NCBI RefSeq assembly: GCF_002940685.1
Contig: NZ_PNFP01000019.1
Location: 1-64,000 of the forward strand
Direction: 5' to 3'
DNA length: 64,000 bases
Origin: Ensifer adhaerens
Lineage (GTDB): Bacteria > Pseudomonadota > Alphaproteobacteria > Rhizobiales > Rhizobiaceae
Part shown: piece after piece, positions 1-9,339 of the stretch
How the letters are laid out: each line of letters begins with the position of its first letter
Numbering within the stretch: position 1 is the first letter of the stretch
The notes under the pieces: generated by a model
What the model saw: the letters and a program-made list of their open reading frames with translations, nothing else
Database searches by the model: none
Told to the model about the DNA's origin: nothing
Program-made: the position numbers and the translations under genes

Positions 1-66
1 CGAAAGTGCCTCGACTACAGGACGCCGGCCGAAGTGTTCCGGGCACATTTGCAAGAGGGAGGTTGA
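1..66 (+). pseudogene. IS30-type transposase, C-terminal fragment (cut by window edge)
   Basis: The first 66 bases read as the last 21 codons of a transposase and a TGA stop. The peptide contains RKCLDYRTPAEVF, the C-terminal signature of IS30-family DDE transposases (family knowledge). Only the tail is visible, so whether the element is intact upstream cannot be told. The block TGCACTTCGGTTAGGATGT at 92-110 follows at a distance expected of a terminal inverted repeat. I chose the frame because only this one gives the family signature. Confidence 0.8.
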
Positions 67-283
67 ACCCCTACCCTCAGAACCGGCGTGTTGCACTTCG
101 GTTAGGATGTCCCAAGCGCGAACATCAAATGAACAAGCCCTTCGTTGAAGGCGCAGCTGCCGCGGCTTAACGTCTTCTTCGCAGGGGCACGCACTGGACT
201 TCCGCGTTCGATCGATCATGAATTCCGGTGGCCCTCGGTGAACGTCGAGTGCTGGCGGCCCCGAGCGCCCTCCATAGCAGAGC
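67..283. other. IS terminus and non-coding DNA
   Basis: Between the transposase stop and the SH3 gene I see no supported gene. It holds the sequence TGCACTTCGGTTAGGATGT (92-110), which is repeated exactly at 15993-16011, and is the likely right end of the IS30-type element. Confidence 0.5.
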
Positions 284-982
284 CTACAACCGCGAGCGAA
301 ACGCATCGATCATCGCTCTTGAAATGTCGCTGGGATAGCAGATTGGAGCAGCACCTCCCGGCTTCGAATACGCGCTCCTGCGCCCGCAACGCCGCCCAGC
401 GCGGTCGCGACTCTCCGGGCATGGGCACGAGCCACTATAACCGGAGATCGACTCAGCGATGATGCGCTGCACGATCACGGAATCGGAAATCCGCGGGATT
501 TTGCCTGGCTCTTCACGGGAGGATTCTCCGGATGCAGAGTTGTCGCGCTTTGGCTCCGATCGAGGTGTGGCGGAACTCAGGAGATGTGATGCGATCCACC
601 CCTCCCGCCGTGTAAGGTCGTCTTGGACATACGACCATTCGCCGTCGACAGACAGTAAGCGGACCGGCCGACCTGCATCGTAGCGATCGAGGATCGGGAA
701 TTTTTTCCCCGGTCCCTCTCGTAAGGCGACGCGCTTGCCGCGCACGAAAACCGTGGCGATCACTTCCGTGTCGGCGCTTTGAACCGTTGCAGAGGACTTG
801 TCTTTCTGAGGCGCAGATCCAAAGACTTGGGTGCCGCCTGCCGCCCCGGGTTTCTGTTCTTGCACGACAATTTTTGCTGAAGGCAGCCGCGTTTCATTGA
901 CCGCCGCTCTCTCGCCGCTATTCGTGCCGAGCCAAAAGATCAATGTTGCGGCTACGCCCCCGCCAACAAGAAATCGTCGCAT
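284..982 (-). CDS. SH3-domain exported or membrane-anchored protein
   Basis: A 232-residue protein. It starts MRRF followed by a hydrophobic stretch (residues 5-20), an N-terminal signal or anchor. A bacterial SH3 domain lies at about residues 75-140, with the usual V-x-LREGPG and GWI sequence marks. The C-terminal 60 residues are Cys/Arg/Gly-rich (CPCPESRDRAGRRCGRRSAY), a tail shared by a family of rhizobial SH3 proteins (recalled, not searched). The role is probably binding of cell-wall or surface ligands in the periplasm; no catalytic domain is visible. It stands alone, divergent from the ClpP-like gene at 1175. Confidence 0.7.
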   Translation of the reverse strand: MRRFLVGGGVAATLIFWLGTNSGERAAVNETRLPSAKIVVQEQKPGAAGGTQVFGSAPQKDKSSATVQSADTEVIATVFVRGKRVALREGPGKKFPILDRYDAGRPVRLLSVDGEWSYVQDDLTRREGWIASHLLSSATPRSEPKRDNSASGESSREEPGKIPRISDSVIVQRIIAESISGYSGSCPCPESRDRAGRRCGRRSAYSKPGGAAPICYPSDISRAMIDAFRSRL

Positions 983-1174
983 GATATTTCCCCGCCCCTG
1001 GGTTGTATCATTTAACGCTTTCTGGAAGACGGCAAGCCCACGGAATCGTAGCCGGGCTCGTGACCGATATCCGCACTATCGTTCAAACACGCACGGAAAT
1101 CTCCGATCGAGATCCTTGACCCGTCGCACTGTTAACCGTTGCGGCTTTTTTGTGTTGCAACTTCAATTTGATCA

Positions 1175-2518
1175 ATGTTCTCTGAATATAAACAGAGCGT
1201 GGGAGTATCAATCTTGCCGAGTTTTCCGTTCGGCCTCATTCGCATATGGGCATTCTGCCTGGCCCTTTCGCTTGTGGGTAATCCGGCGCTCGCTGCCACA
1301 AAGAAATTTGGTCCCTTCTCATTCGAGGAGAGCGACCCCAGCGTCATCACCCTCGCGGGCGAGATCGACCTCTATTCCGCCTTGAATTTCAGGCGGGCGC
1401 TGCATGCTTCTCAGAAAGCCAGATTGCTGGTGCTCGACAGCGTCGGCGGCGCTGTCCAGATGGCACTGCTGATTGCTGACGACGTGCATGAGAGGCGCCT
1501 CTCCACCTTTATCCCGAAAGGGAAAGGTTGCTATTCGGCCTGCGCCTTTATTTTTATGGCGGGTGTTGAGCGCCAGGTAGACGGTGAGCTTGGCGTCCAC
1601 CAGATCTCCAGTGAATCGAACGACCTCGTCAACGCCCAGCTGTCGATTTCCGACATTATCGACATGCTCGCTCGTTTCGATACGCCGGCGGAAGTCATGA
1701 CAACGATGTTCAAGACGCCTCCGTCGCAGATGCATGTGTTCTCGAGCGAAGAAATCGGTCGCTATAAGCTCAACCGCAAGGGCGCTGCGGCGGCCTCGAA
1801 CGAGCCGGTCTCCACAACCCCGGCCGCCGGTCTCGAGGGCGCACCACCCTCGACGGCCAATTCAACCGCAGTCCCCACCCCTGAACCAAACAGCCAACAA
1901 GTGGCCGCGACTAACCCATCGCCTATCGATCCCGGTCAGAGTCACAAGCTGTCGGCAATTGAAGAGTTCGCCCGTAAGCCGACGCGGATCGCCGTCTACA
2001 CTGGCCTTGACCTGTTTGGTGATGACCTCGCCTCGAAGAGGACGGTCGACGTCGTTGAATGTGCTTCAACCTGCCTGCAAATGAATGGCACCTGTAAAGC
2101 GTTCACCTTCAATGCCAATCCGAAGATTGTGCGCGGACCGAATTGCTTTCTGAAAGCGAACGAAGGTCGCGCGGATGGCAACTCGGTCGCTATCTCTGGG
2201 AAATTCCTGGCGAGCGCTGATCCAGATCCAACGCCATTTAGCATGGGCACAATCGATCCGAAGAAGGCGCTGTTCGAGGATGTCGATCTGCCTGGAGGCG
2301 ACCTCGGCGTTCGCGCGTCGATCACGAACGCGACGCCACTCCAGTGCCGACTGGCCTGCATCGACAATGACCGGTGTGTTGCCTTTACTTACATTAAGAA
2401 AAAGCGGGAGTGCTGGATGAAAGGTGCCGTCGGCACACCTCTCTTCAAGTCCGGCATGATTTCCGGAGTGAAGAGTTTTCAAACGTTCGCACCTGCAAAA
2501 GTCGTCGGACTCGAGTGA
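1175..2518 (+). CDS. Secreted ClpP-like protein with two C-terminal PAN/Apple domains
   Basis: A 447-residue protein. Residues 20-40 form a signal peptide ending ALA-A. Residues 55-200 resemble the ClpP/crotonase fold of periplasmic ClpP-like proteins: SVGGAV near 89-94 fits the oxyanion region, Ser121 in CYSACAFIFMAG fits the nucleophile, and His142 in GVHQI the general base. A Pro/Ala/Thr-rich linker (about 205-260) leads to two Cys-containing PAN/Apple-like domains, about 275-355 and 365-440, modules that bind protein or carbohydrate. It is likely a secreted, substrate-tethered serine hydrolase. The start is uncertain: ATG 1175 has a poor ribosome site and GTG 1199 would also keep the signal peptide. 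Confidence 0.72.
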   Translation: MFSEYKQSVGVSILPSFPFGLIRIWAFCLALSLVGNPALAATKKFGPFSFEESDPSVITLAGEIDLYSALNFRRALHASQKARLLVLDSVGGAVQMALLIADDVHERRLSTFIPKGKGCYSACAFIFMAGVERQVDGELGVHQISSESNDLVNAQLSISDIIDMLARFDTPAEVMTTMFKTPPSQMHVFSSEEIGRYKLNRKGAAAASNEPVSTTPAAGLEGAPPSTANSTAVPTPEPNSQQVAATNPSPIDPGQSHKLSAIEEFARKPTRIAVYTGLDLFGDDLASKRTVDVVECASTCLQMNGTCKAFTFNANPKIVRGPNCFLKANEGRADGNSVAISGKFLASADPDPTPFSMGTIDPKKALFEDVDLPGGDLGVRASITNATPLQCRLACIDNDRCVAFTYIKKKRECWMKGAVGTPLFKSGMISGVKSFQTFAPAKVVGLE

Positions 2519-2655
2519 CGACCGATCGCAGTGACCATCTAGCATCTTGAAAGGATCTGAACAGGCGACCTGCCGTTCGCAACCGAACAATTTCCTAGCG
2601 ATCAGCGGCTCGCCGGCATTGCCGACAGGCCAGCAGCGCCGGCGAGAGGCGTTCA

Positions 2656-3705
2656 TTAGGTTTTGAACGGATCGATACGCAGGCGGAAAACGGCGGCAGA
2701 ACCGGCCACTACCAACAAGACCCGGACAATGTGGTGAAACACCACGAAGGGAACTTCTATTCCGAGGGAAAGGGCTATCAAGCTCATCTCGGCAACCCCT
2801 CCGGGCGAGTACGCGAGAACCGTTCCGATGAAGCGATCACCGGTCATGATCGAGATAAACAAAGCGAACCCAAGCGACACGAGAAGCAATAGCACTGTCG
2901 AGCCGACGGACAACCCGATCACCCTCAGAATCAACCTAGGCGCGGTGTTCACAAACCGGCATCCGACCGTGGCCCCGATCACCACCTGCGCCGCCGCCAG
3001 GAATACGCTCGGAAGCTGGAAATCGGAAACGCCCGACAGGTGTAACCCCGCGCTGACAATCATCGGTCCGAGCAAATAGCGCGCGGGCAGACGCAGGATA
3101 ATACCGGCCGCCACACCCATCCCTATGGCGGCTGCGAACCAGGCGAGGTCCTTCGCCTCGAGTGCTGAGAACGGGACGTAACTGGACCCGCTCCGACCGA
3201 GCTCTTCCCCCGTTATCAGTTGGATGACAAACGGCATGCAGAGAACCACGAGGAAGATGCGCGCCGCGTGGATGAGCGAAATCATCCTCTCATCGCCGCC
3301 ACGTTCCGCACCCAGCGTGACCATTTCGACCAGTCCACCGGGCATGGCCGAGAAGAACGCCGTCGGATGGTCGAATTTCCCAACCTTGCGAAAGTAGACG
3401 TAGGCCACCGACGCGGCGGCAGCGATGAAGAAAACGAGCCCGGCAAGAGACACGAGCCATACGCCCGCGTGTTCGAAGACGGACGGAGAGAACGACGTCC
3501 CCAACATTGCGCCGATGGTAGCGGTCATCGGAGGGCGCGCAAACTTCGGCATGGCGAGGGGAAGTCCCGCCAGCGCCGCAAGCCCGCAGAAGATCATCGC
3601 GCCAAGAAGCCAGGCGAGTGGCATATGAAAATGCCACATCACCCATCCACCGCCCCCTCCAATTGAAAGCGTCAGCAGAAACTTCGTGATGGCATACGCC
3701 TTCAT
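2656..3705 (-). CDS. AbrB-family integral membrane protein (putative transporter/regulator)
   Basis: A 349-residue protein with about nine or ten hydrophobic segments and the internal two-fold repeat of the AbrB membrane family (PF05145; often mislabelled ammonia monooxygenase). The duplicated MPGGL/SPGGVAEM motifs, typical of the family, occur as AMPGGLVEM in the first half and YSPGGVAEM in the second. The function of the family is unproven; transport or regulation is guessed. ATG 3705 is chosen over more distal in-frame starts because it follows the upstream gene's stop by 5 bp. It is the last gene of the minus-strand tct cluster. Confidence 0.75.
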   Translation of the reverse strand: MKAYAITKFLLTLSIGGGGGWVMWHFHMPLAWLLGAMIFCGLAALAGLPLAMPKFARPPMTATIGAMLGTSFSPSVFEHAGVWLVSLAGLVFFIAAAASVAYVYFRKVGKFDHPTAFFSAMPGGLVEMVTLGAERGGDERMISLIHAARIFLVVLCMPFVIQLITGEELGRSGSSYVPFSALEAKDLAWFAAAIGMGVAAGIILRLPARYLLGPMIVSAGLHLSGVSDFQLPSVFLAAAQVVIGATVGCRFVNTAPRLILRVIGLSVGSTVLLLLVSLGFALFISIMTGDRFIGTVLAYSPGGVAEMSLIALSLGIEVPFVVFHHIVRVLLVVAGSAAVFRLRIDPFKT

Positions 3706-3710
3706 TCTCG

Positions 3711-4016
3711 TCACTCGGCTATGTATCGCGCCGTAGACGTAGAATGGGTCACCACCGGTAGGCCGTCGAAGAACGCTGCGACGAGACGCCGCCACTCCTG
3801 GAAGTCATCGGAACCGCGAAAATCGACGAGGTGATTGTCGACAGTCTCCCATTTCACAAGCAGGCGATACACCGACTGGTTCTCCACGAGCCTGTGGAGT
3901 GAAACGCCGTGGCAGCCCTTCGCGCGAAGGAAAAGCGGGGCCGCTTGCTCGACACCCTTTTCGAAGTTCGCTTCCTGACCGGCCCTCACCGTGATCTCGG
4001 CAACCTCATAGATCAT
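3711..4016 (-). CDS. Antibiotic-biosynthesis-monooxygenase (ABM) domain protein
   Basis: A 101-residue single-domain protein starting MIYEVAEITVRAGQE with the ferredoxin-like alpha/beta pattern of ABM (PF03992) proteins, including the ...VYRLLVKWETVDNHLVDFRGSDDFQEW region. Members are cofactor-free oxygenases, heme degraders or small isomerases; the substrate cannot be read here. ATG 4016 is preferred to GTG/ATG starts upstream because TGAGG lies just in front and it clears the preceding cupin stop by 7 bp. It is co-transcribed with the cupin and aldehyde dehydrogenase genes. Confidence 0.7.
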   Translation of the reverse strand: MIYEVAEITVRAGQEANFEKGVEQAAPLFLRAKGCHGVSLHRLVENQSVYRLLVKWETVDNHLVDFRGSDDFQEWRRLVAAFFDGLPVVTHSTSTARYIAE

Positions 4017-4023
4017 TGGAACC

Positions 4024-4431
4024 TCATGAGGGCTTATGGCCATGTTCGGCGTCGATCGACCGTTCCTCGCCGGTGGCGATCATCGTGCGGGTGGCGTCGA
4101 CGGAGGCATAGACCCAGAAAATACGCATGGGCTTGTCGGTCGGGTTGATGAAACGATGCGGCACGTTTGCCGGTATCCAGGTGGTGTCATTCGTGTCGAG
4201 ATGATGCTGGACACCGTCGATCTCCGCGATCGCCTGGCCTTCGATCACCATCACGCTTTCTTCGCAATTGTGCTTGTGCAGCCCGATCGCAGCGCCCGGG
4301 TCGAAAGCCGTAATGCCGTTGATCATGCTGGTCGATCCGCACTTGCGCGTGACCAGCGGCGTCGTGCGCGCACCGCCGCCGCGGTCGTTGGTCGGCAATT
4401 CGCGTGGGCGAAGTATCGCTGCTTTCGTCAT
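4024..4431 (-). CDS. Small cupin-domain protein
   Basis: A 135-residue single cupin. Motif 1 is seen as GLHKHNCEESVMVIEG (two His and Glu as metal ligands) and motif 2 as WIPANVPHRFINP (third His), so the metal site looks complete. Such proteins act as isomerases, dioxygenases or sugar-acid binding proteins; which one is not visible. Start: GTG 4446, ATG 4440 and ATG 4431 are all in frame; GTGAGG lies 9 bases before ATG 4431, giving the best spacing. It overlaps or abuts the aldehyde dehydrogenase stop at 4443, so translation is probably coupled. Confidence 0.72.
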   Translation of the reverse strand: MTKAAILRPRELPTNDRGGGARTTPLVTRKCGSTSMINGITAFDPGAAIGLHKHNCEESVMVIEGQAIAEIDGVQHHLDTNDTTWIPANVPHRFINPTDKPMRIFWVYASVDATRTMIATGEERSIDAEHGHKPS

Positions 4432-4442
4432 CAAAGCCATCC

Positions 4443-5822
4443 TCACTTTGCGGCCACGGCAGGACCGATCCAGACGGTCTTGATGTTGACGAACTCGCGA
4501 ATGCCATAGACCCCGAGTTCGCGGCCATAGCCGGAGCGCTTGATGCCGCCGAAGGGATAGCGCGGATCGGATGCGACCATGCCGTTGATGAAGACGGCGC
4601 CGGCATCGAGGTCGCGGGCGAGCGTGCGCGCCCGCTCGACATCGCGGCTCCAGATCGCCGAACCGAGGCCAAATTCGGTCTGGTTCGCAAGGCGGATCGC
4701 GTCCTCGGCATCCTTGGCCCGAACGATCGCGGCAACCGGCCCGAAGGTTTCCTCTCTGAACGCCGTCATCTCCTCCGTCACGTTGTCGAGCACGGTCGGG
4801 GGGTAGTAGAAACCGTGGCCATCGATCGGCTTGCCGCCCATCTTCAGCGTCGCACCGGCCGCGACCGTCTTCTCCACCTGCGCATGCAGGCCGCTCAGCA
4901 GATTGGCGCGCGCCATCGGCCCGATATTGGTATCGTGCTCAAGGGGATCACCGATCTTCAGCTTGGCGACGCCGGCGCAGAACAGTGCGACGAAGCGGTC
5001 GGCAACCGCGTCCTCGACGATGAACCGTTTCGCGTTGACGCAGGACTGGCCAACATTGATGTAGCGTGCCTTGACTGCAACGGCCGCGGCTTCCTCCAGA
5101 TCGGCGTCGGCAAGCACGATGAACGGATCGGAACCGCCAAGTTCGAGCACCTGCTTCTTCAGCGCCTTGCCGGCCTGCGCGGCAACGATCGCGCCGACCT
5201 CGGTGGAGCCTGTGAGCGTGACCGCAGCAATGCGATCATCGGCGATGAGACCCGCGACCTTCTGCGGCTCGATCAGCAACGTACGGAAAAGCCCCTCCGG
5301 GCAACCCGCCTGTTCCATGATCTCCACGATCGCCAAGGCGCACTGCGGCACGTTGTTGGCATGCTTGAGGATCGCGCCGTTGCCGGCCGCAAAGGCGGGT
5401 GCGGCGAAGCGAAAGAACTGCCAGAACGGATAGTTCCACGGCATGATCGCGAGCACCACGCCGAGTGGATCGAAGGCGACCACACTCTCGGACGCATTGG
5501 ATTTGACCGGCTCGTCCGCGAGATACGCCGGCGCCTGTTCGGCGTAGAAATCGCAATTGTAGGCGCATTTCTCGATCTCGGCCAAGGCCTCAACGATCGG
5601 CTTGCCCATCTCGAGCGTGATCATTTCGGCGTAACGGGCTTTACCGGCACGCAGCGCCTTCGCCATGCCGGCAAGCAGGCGCACTCGCTCTTCGACCGGC
5701 ACCTTCCGCCATGCCTTCTGGGCGGCAGCGGCTGCAGAAAGCGCCGCATCGACATAAGCGTCGTCATGGGCTTCGAAACGCGCCAATTCTCTGCCGTTCG
5801 TAGGATTGATTGCTGTGATCAT
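4443..5822 (-). CDS. NAD(P)-dependent aldehyde dehydrogenase (succinate-semialdehyde dehydrogenase type)
   Basis: A 459-residue ALDH-superfamily enzyme, normal length for the GabD/Sad-like branch. It shows the cofactor region VLAIMPWNYPFWQ, the TLTGSTEVG glycine motif, the general-base Glu in LELGGSDPF and the catalytic Cys in GQSCVNAKRF. It oxidises an aldehyde or semialdehyde to the acid. In this cluster a C3 or C4 semialdehyde (tartronate or succinate semialdehyde) is a reasonable guess, but substrate class cannot be fixed from sequence. It shares an ATGA overlap with the isomerase gene upstream. Confidence 0.85.
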   Translation of the reverse strand: MITAINPTNGRELARFEAHDDAYVDAALSAAAAAQKAWRKVPVEERVRLLAGMAKALRAGKARYAEMITLEMGKPIVEALAEIEKCAYNCDFYAEQAPAYLADEPVKSNASESVVAFDPLGVVLAIMPWNYPFWQFFRFAAPAFAAGNGAILKHANNVPQCALAIVEIMEQAGCPEGLFRTLLIEPQKVAGLIADDRIAAVTLTGSTEVGAIVAAQAGKALKKQVLELGGSDPFIVLADADLEEAAAVAVKARYINVGQSCVNAKRFIVEDAVADRFVALFCAGVAKLKIGDPLEHDTNIGPMARANLLSGLHAQVEKTVAAGATLKMGGKPIDGHGFYYPPTVLDNVTEEMTAFREETFGPVAAIVRAKDAEDAIRLANQTEFGLGSAIWSRDVERARTLARDLDAGAVFINGMVASDPRYPFGGIKRSGYGRELGVYGIREFVNIKTVWIGPAVAAK

Positions 5823-6643
5823 GCGAGCCTCCTGTCTTGCTGCCCCTGCTGTTGCTTGGCGCCGATCAATTGCTTCCAGCGAGGCAGGAAGGCGGCGCTG
5901 TCGATGGTCGTTTTGGAAGGGATATATTCGAAGCCGATGGCGCCCTCATAGGCCTGTTCGGCAAGGGCATCGAGGAGCGCGTCGAAGTCGATCGACCCGG
6001 TTCCGGGCTCATGCCGGCCCGGATGATCGGCGATATGGACATGACCGATCCGATGGGCATTGGCCCCTATCCACTGCGCCAGATCGACGCCGTTTGCACG
6101 GGCATGGAAGGTGTCCAGCAACAGCGCGACGTTGCCGGGGCCGAAGATATCCTGGATCCGGCTGGCGTGATAGAGCGTGGACAGGAAGTAGCTCGGCACC
6201 GCGACCTCGCTGATCGCCTCGATGAGGATCTTGACGCTCGTGCCAGCGGTTCGTTCCACGGCATAGCTCAGATTGCGATGATAGGTCTCGGCTGCAGCAG
6301 CAACGTCGGCGTTTCCGGGTACGCCGGCCATCGGATGGACGAACGGGCAATCCACGGCAATCGCGTAGTCGAGCGCTCGGTTGAAACCGGCGCGGAAGTC
6401 CATTTCCCTGCCTGGAAGCGCGGCGAGACCCTTCTCACCTTTGCTGGCGTCACCCACAGCCGCGCAGAGTTGCGAGATCGAAAGGCCATTGGCAGCGAGA
6501 CGCGATCGCATCTCGGTTGCGGGAACTTCCCATGGTCTGGGGTGCTCGATCGCCGTAAACCCGGCGCCGGCTGCCGCTTCAAGCCGTTCCAACAGCGGGA
6601 TGTCGCTGAACAGGTAGCCAATGTGGGCGGAGAGACGGTTCAT
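5819..6643 (-). CDS. hyi: Hydroxypyruvate isomerase-family TIM-barrel enzyme
   Basis: A 274-residue xylose-isomerase-like TIM barrel. Marks of the Hyi family are the N-terminal LSAHIGYLFSDIPLLERLEAA, the Glu in ILIEAIS, LLLDTFHA, and HVHIADHPGRHEPGTG near the C terminus with the second Glu in GFEYIPS. The expected reaction is hydroxypyruvate to tartronate semialdehyde, but other 2-keto-acid isomerisations occur in the family. The start ATG shares its A with the stop of the Ldh gene (TGATG), so the two are translationally coupled. It fits a pathway from a C4 hydroxy acid through hydroxypyruvate. Confidence 0.78.
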   Translation of the reverse strand: MNRLSAHIGYLFSDIPLLERLEAAAGAGFTAIEHPRPWEVPATEMRSRLAANGLSISQLCAAVGDASKGEKGLAALPGREMDFRAGFNRALDYAIAVDCPFVHPMAGVPGNADVAAAAETYHRNLSYAVERTAGTSVKILIEAISEVAVPSYFLSTLYHASRIQDIFGPGNVALLLDTFHARANGVDLAQWIGANAHRIGHVHIADHPGRHEPGTGSIDFDALLDALAEQAYEGAIGFEYIPSKTTIDSAAFLPRWKQLIGAKQQQGQQDRRLA

Positions 6644-7719
6644 CAGGCCGCCTCGCCCGATGCCCTGCCGGCAGGTAAGTGCACGCCGATGCGTTCTCCT
6701 TCCTTTGCCAGGTCCGCGACCACGTTCTCGGTGATCGGAATTCCCGTCCTCAGCCGCTCGTCCTCGCGGCGCTGTTCCGGCTCGCCCGGCATCATGATCT
6801 CCCCGACACCAGCCGCCTTCGGAAGCGCCTTCATGCGTTCGTAGAACTCGTCCATGCGCGCGTCGAAGTTCTCAAGCGACATGAACAGATCAGGCTTGAT
6901 GGCAAAGAAGAGGTGGCCGACGTTCTGCGGCTCACTGTGATCGAAGTAGAGGCTCTTCACGTCACCGCCGAAATTCGCGCCGGTGAGCACGCCGGACATG
7001 AGGTCCATCAATGTTGCAAGCACGGACCCTTTGACCCCGCCAAACGGCAGGCAGACGCCTTCAAATGCCTTAGCCGCGTCCGTCGTCGGATTGCCGTCTA
7101 CGTCCAGGGCAAGTCCTTCCGCTATGGCCTCACCCTTCATGGCCGCAAGGCGGATCTTACCACGGGCGATAACGGTCATCGCCATATCCATGACATAGGG
7201 AGCGTATTTCCCGCCCGGAATACCCGCCGCAATCGGGCTTGCACCGAGGAAGGTCGTGCGCCCGCCCCACATCGGGATGGCCGGTGACGAGTTCGTGAAG
7301 ATCATCGAGATGTAGCCCGCTTCGATCGCCTGCAGTGCGTAAAGCGCACCCATGCCAAAGTGGGTGCTGCGGTGAACCCCGACCAAGCCAATGCCGTTGG
7401 CTTTCGCGAGTTCAACCGCTTCTTCGATTGCCTTGTGGGAGGCAAGGAACCCCATTCCGTTGTCGCCGTCGACGAGAGAGACAGCGCCTGCGACCTTTTG
7501 GACGCGGATCTCAGGCCGTGGGTTCACAAGCCCTCGTTGCAACCGCTCGACATACATCGGGATCCGCGAGACCCCGTGGGAGTCGATGCCGCGCAGATTG
7601 GCCTTCACCAGATCGCGGGCGATCGTGGCTGCATCGGGCTCTGACATTCCAGTGCCGGCGAATATCTTCGTCGCGAAGGCAGTCAGTTCGTCGATGGAGA
7701 AGTATGTGACTTTCGACAT
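6643..7719 (-). CDS. Ldh-family (malate/L-lactate/ureidoglycolate type) NAD(P)-dependent dehydrogenase
   Basis: A 358-residue member of the Ldh_2 fold (PF02615), which is unrelated to the Rossmann lactate dehydrogenases. The family's active-site His is in GVHRSTHFGMGALY, and NSSPAIPMWGG and GGVKGSVLATLMDLMSGVLTG (two windows of one conserved region) match the signature segments. Members oxidise 2-hydroxy acids such as malate, sulfolactate, ureidoglycolate or 2,3-diketogulonate. ATG 7719 (MSKVTYFS) was chosen because residues upstream of it do not resemble the family and it lies 38 bp after tctA. Confidence 0.85.
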   Translation of the reverse strand: MSKVTYFSIDELTAFATKIFAGTGMSEPDAATIARDLVKANLRGIDSHGVSRIPMYVERLQRGLVNPRPEIRVQKVAGAVSLVDGDNGMGFLASHKAIEEAVELAKANGIGLVGVHRSTHFGMGALYALQAIEAGYISMIFTNSSPAIPMWGGRTTFLGASPIAAGIPGGKYAPYVMDMAMTVIARGKIRLAAMKGEAIAEGLALDVDGNPTTDAAKAFEGVCLPFGGVKGSVLATLMDLMSGVLTGANFGGDVKSLYFDHSEPQNVGHLFFAIKPDLFMSLENFDARMDEFYERMKALPKAAGVGEIMMPGEPEQRREDERLRTGIPITENVVADLAKEGERIGVHLPAGRASGEAA

Positions 7720-7757
7720 AGCGATGTTCCTGGTTGATCGGTGACCGACGACAAGAC

Positions 7758-9269
7758 TCAGGCTTGGTTTGCGGCTTCGCTTGCCTGGCGTGCGGCACGC
7801 CAGCGCAAAAGGGTGGGCACGAGAACAAGCGTCAAAGCGATGACAATCAGCGCGAGCGAGATCGGATGGGTGAAGAAGACGCTGGCATCTCCCTGGCTGA
7901 TCGTCAGGGCGCGACGGAACTGCTGTTCGGCGAGCGGCCCGAGGATCAAGCCGACGATGCAAGGGGCGACCGGGACGTTCAGCACCCGCATACCGAAACC
8001 GATAAGCCCGATGATCCAGAGCAACGCCACATCGACGATGTTGTTGTTGAGCGTATAGGCGCCCATCGTTGCAAACAGCAGGATACCTGAGTAGAGCCAC
8101 GGACGCGGGATCGCGAGCAGCTTCACCCAGACGCCGGCGAGCGGCAGGTTGAGCAGAAGCAGCATGACGTTGCCGATGTAAAGGCTGGCAATCAGCCCCC
8201 ATACGAGCTCGGGATTGTTGTCGAAGAGAAGCGGTCCCGGCTGGATGCCGTATTGCTGGAAGGCGGCGAGCATGATCGCTGCGGTCGCAGACGTTGGCAG
8301 ACCGAGCGCCAGCAGCGGCGCAAGCACACCGGCGGCCGAGGCGTTGTTGGCGGCTTCCGGTCCCGCAACTGCCTCAATTGCGCCGTGACCGAACTCTTCC
8401 GGGTTCTTCGAAAGGCGCTTTTCCGTCAGATAAGACAGGAAGGTCGGGATCTCGCTGCCGCCGGCCGGCAGGGCGCCGATCGGAAAGCCAAGGGCCGTAC
8501 CACGCAACCAGGGCTTCCAGGAGCGGCGCCAGTCTTCGCGGCTCAGCCACTTGGAGCCCTTAAGCTGATAAAGTTCCTCGATTTCGAAACAGTGGCGCGC
8601 AACCGTGAACAGCGTTTCGCCAACGGCAAAGAGGCCGACTGCAACAACCACCACGTCGATGCCGTCGAGCAGCTCCGAGATGCCGAGCGTGAAGCGCGCC
8701 TGACCCGTCTGCAAATCGATCCCGACAAGGCCCAGCGCAAGCCCGAACAGCAGGCTGGCAAGGCCGCGAGAGAGCGAATCGCCAAGCACCGCGGTGACGG
8801 TAGTGAGCGCAAGCACCATGAGTGCGAAGTATTCCGTCGGGCCGAAGAGGAGCGCGATCTTCACCATCAATGGAGCGACGAAGGTGAGCGCGATTGTCGC
8901 GATGGTGCCGGCGACGAAAGAACCTATCGCGGCGGTGGCCAGCGCCTGCGCGCCGCGACCCTTGCGTGCCATGGCATGGCCATCGAGCGCCGTGACGATG
9001 GATGCGGATTCACCAGGTGTGTTGAGCAAGATAGAAGTGGTCGATCCGCCATACATGGCGCCATAGTAAATGCCGGCAAACATGATGAAGGCGCTTGTCG
9101 GCTCCATCCCGTAGGTGACGGGGAGAAGCAAGGCGACCGTCAGCGCCGGTCCGATACCGGGAAGAACGCCGATCGCCGTGCCAAGCGTTACGCCGACCAG
9201 CGACCAGAACAGGTTGTATGGCGTGGCGGCGACGGCAAAGCCGTGGAAGAGTGCTGCTAGGGTATCCAT
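7758..9269 (-). CDS. tctA: Tripartite tricarboxylate transporter large membrane subunit TctA
   Basis: About 503 residues, very hydrophobic, with the TctA signatures [20 protein letters not shown] (first PGIGP loop) and [16 protein letters not shown] (second), plus [20 protein letters not shown]. It forms the 12-helix permease of the Tct system, driven by an ion gradient, with TctB and the periplasmic TctC. The start is ATG 9269 or ATG 9275, six bases apart, both behind AAGGGCGGA. The neighbouring enzymes suggest a hydroxylated di- or tricarboxylic acid as substrate (inference). Confidence 0.92.
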   Translation of the reverse strand: MDTLAALFHGFAVAATPYNLFWSLVGVTLGTAIGVLPGIGPALTVALLLPVTYGMEPTSAFIMFAGIYYGAMYGGSTTSILLNTPGESASIVTALDGHAMARKGRGAQALATAAIGSFVAGTIATIALTFVAPLMVKIALLFGPTEYFALMVLALTTVTAVLGDSLSRGLASLLFGLALGLVGIDLQTGQARFTLGISELLDGIDVVVVAVGLFAVGETLFTVARHCFEIEELYQLKGSKWLSREDWRRSWKPWLRGTALGFPIGALPAGGSEIPTFLSYLTEKRLSKNPEEFGHGAIEAVAGPEAANNASAAGVLAPLLALGLPTSATAAIMLAAFQQYGIQPGPLLFDNNPELVWGLIASLYIGNVMLLLLNLPLAGVWVKLLAIPRPWLYSGILLFATMGAYTLNNNIVDVALLWIIGLIGFGMRVLNVPVAPCIVGLILGPLAEQQFRRALTISQGDASVFFTHPISLALIVIALTLVLVPTLLRWRAARQASEAANQA

Positions 9270-9339
9270 GTTCATTCCGCCCTTGGGCTGTGAGAATTCG
9301 GCCGGGTCTCGGGTGTTAGCATTCGAAGCGAGCGCGACT

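Noticed and set aside
4036-5951. Long plus-strand open frames antisense to the aldehyde dehydrogenase and cupin genes
   Set aside because: They mirror the minus-strand genes codon for codon, have no domain, and are a normal effect of GC-rich codon use.
8253-9260. 335-codon plus-strand frame antisense to tctA
   Set aside because: No family similarity, charged low-complexity sequence; tctA on the other strand has clear signatures.
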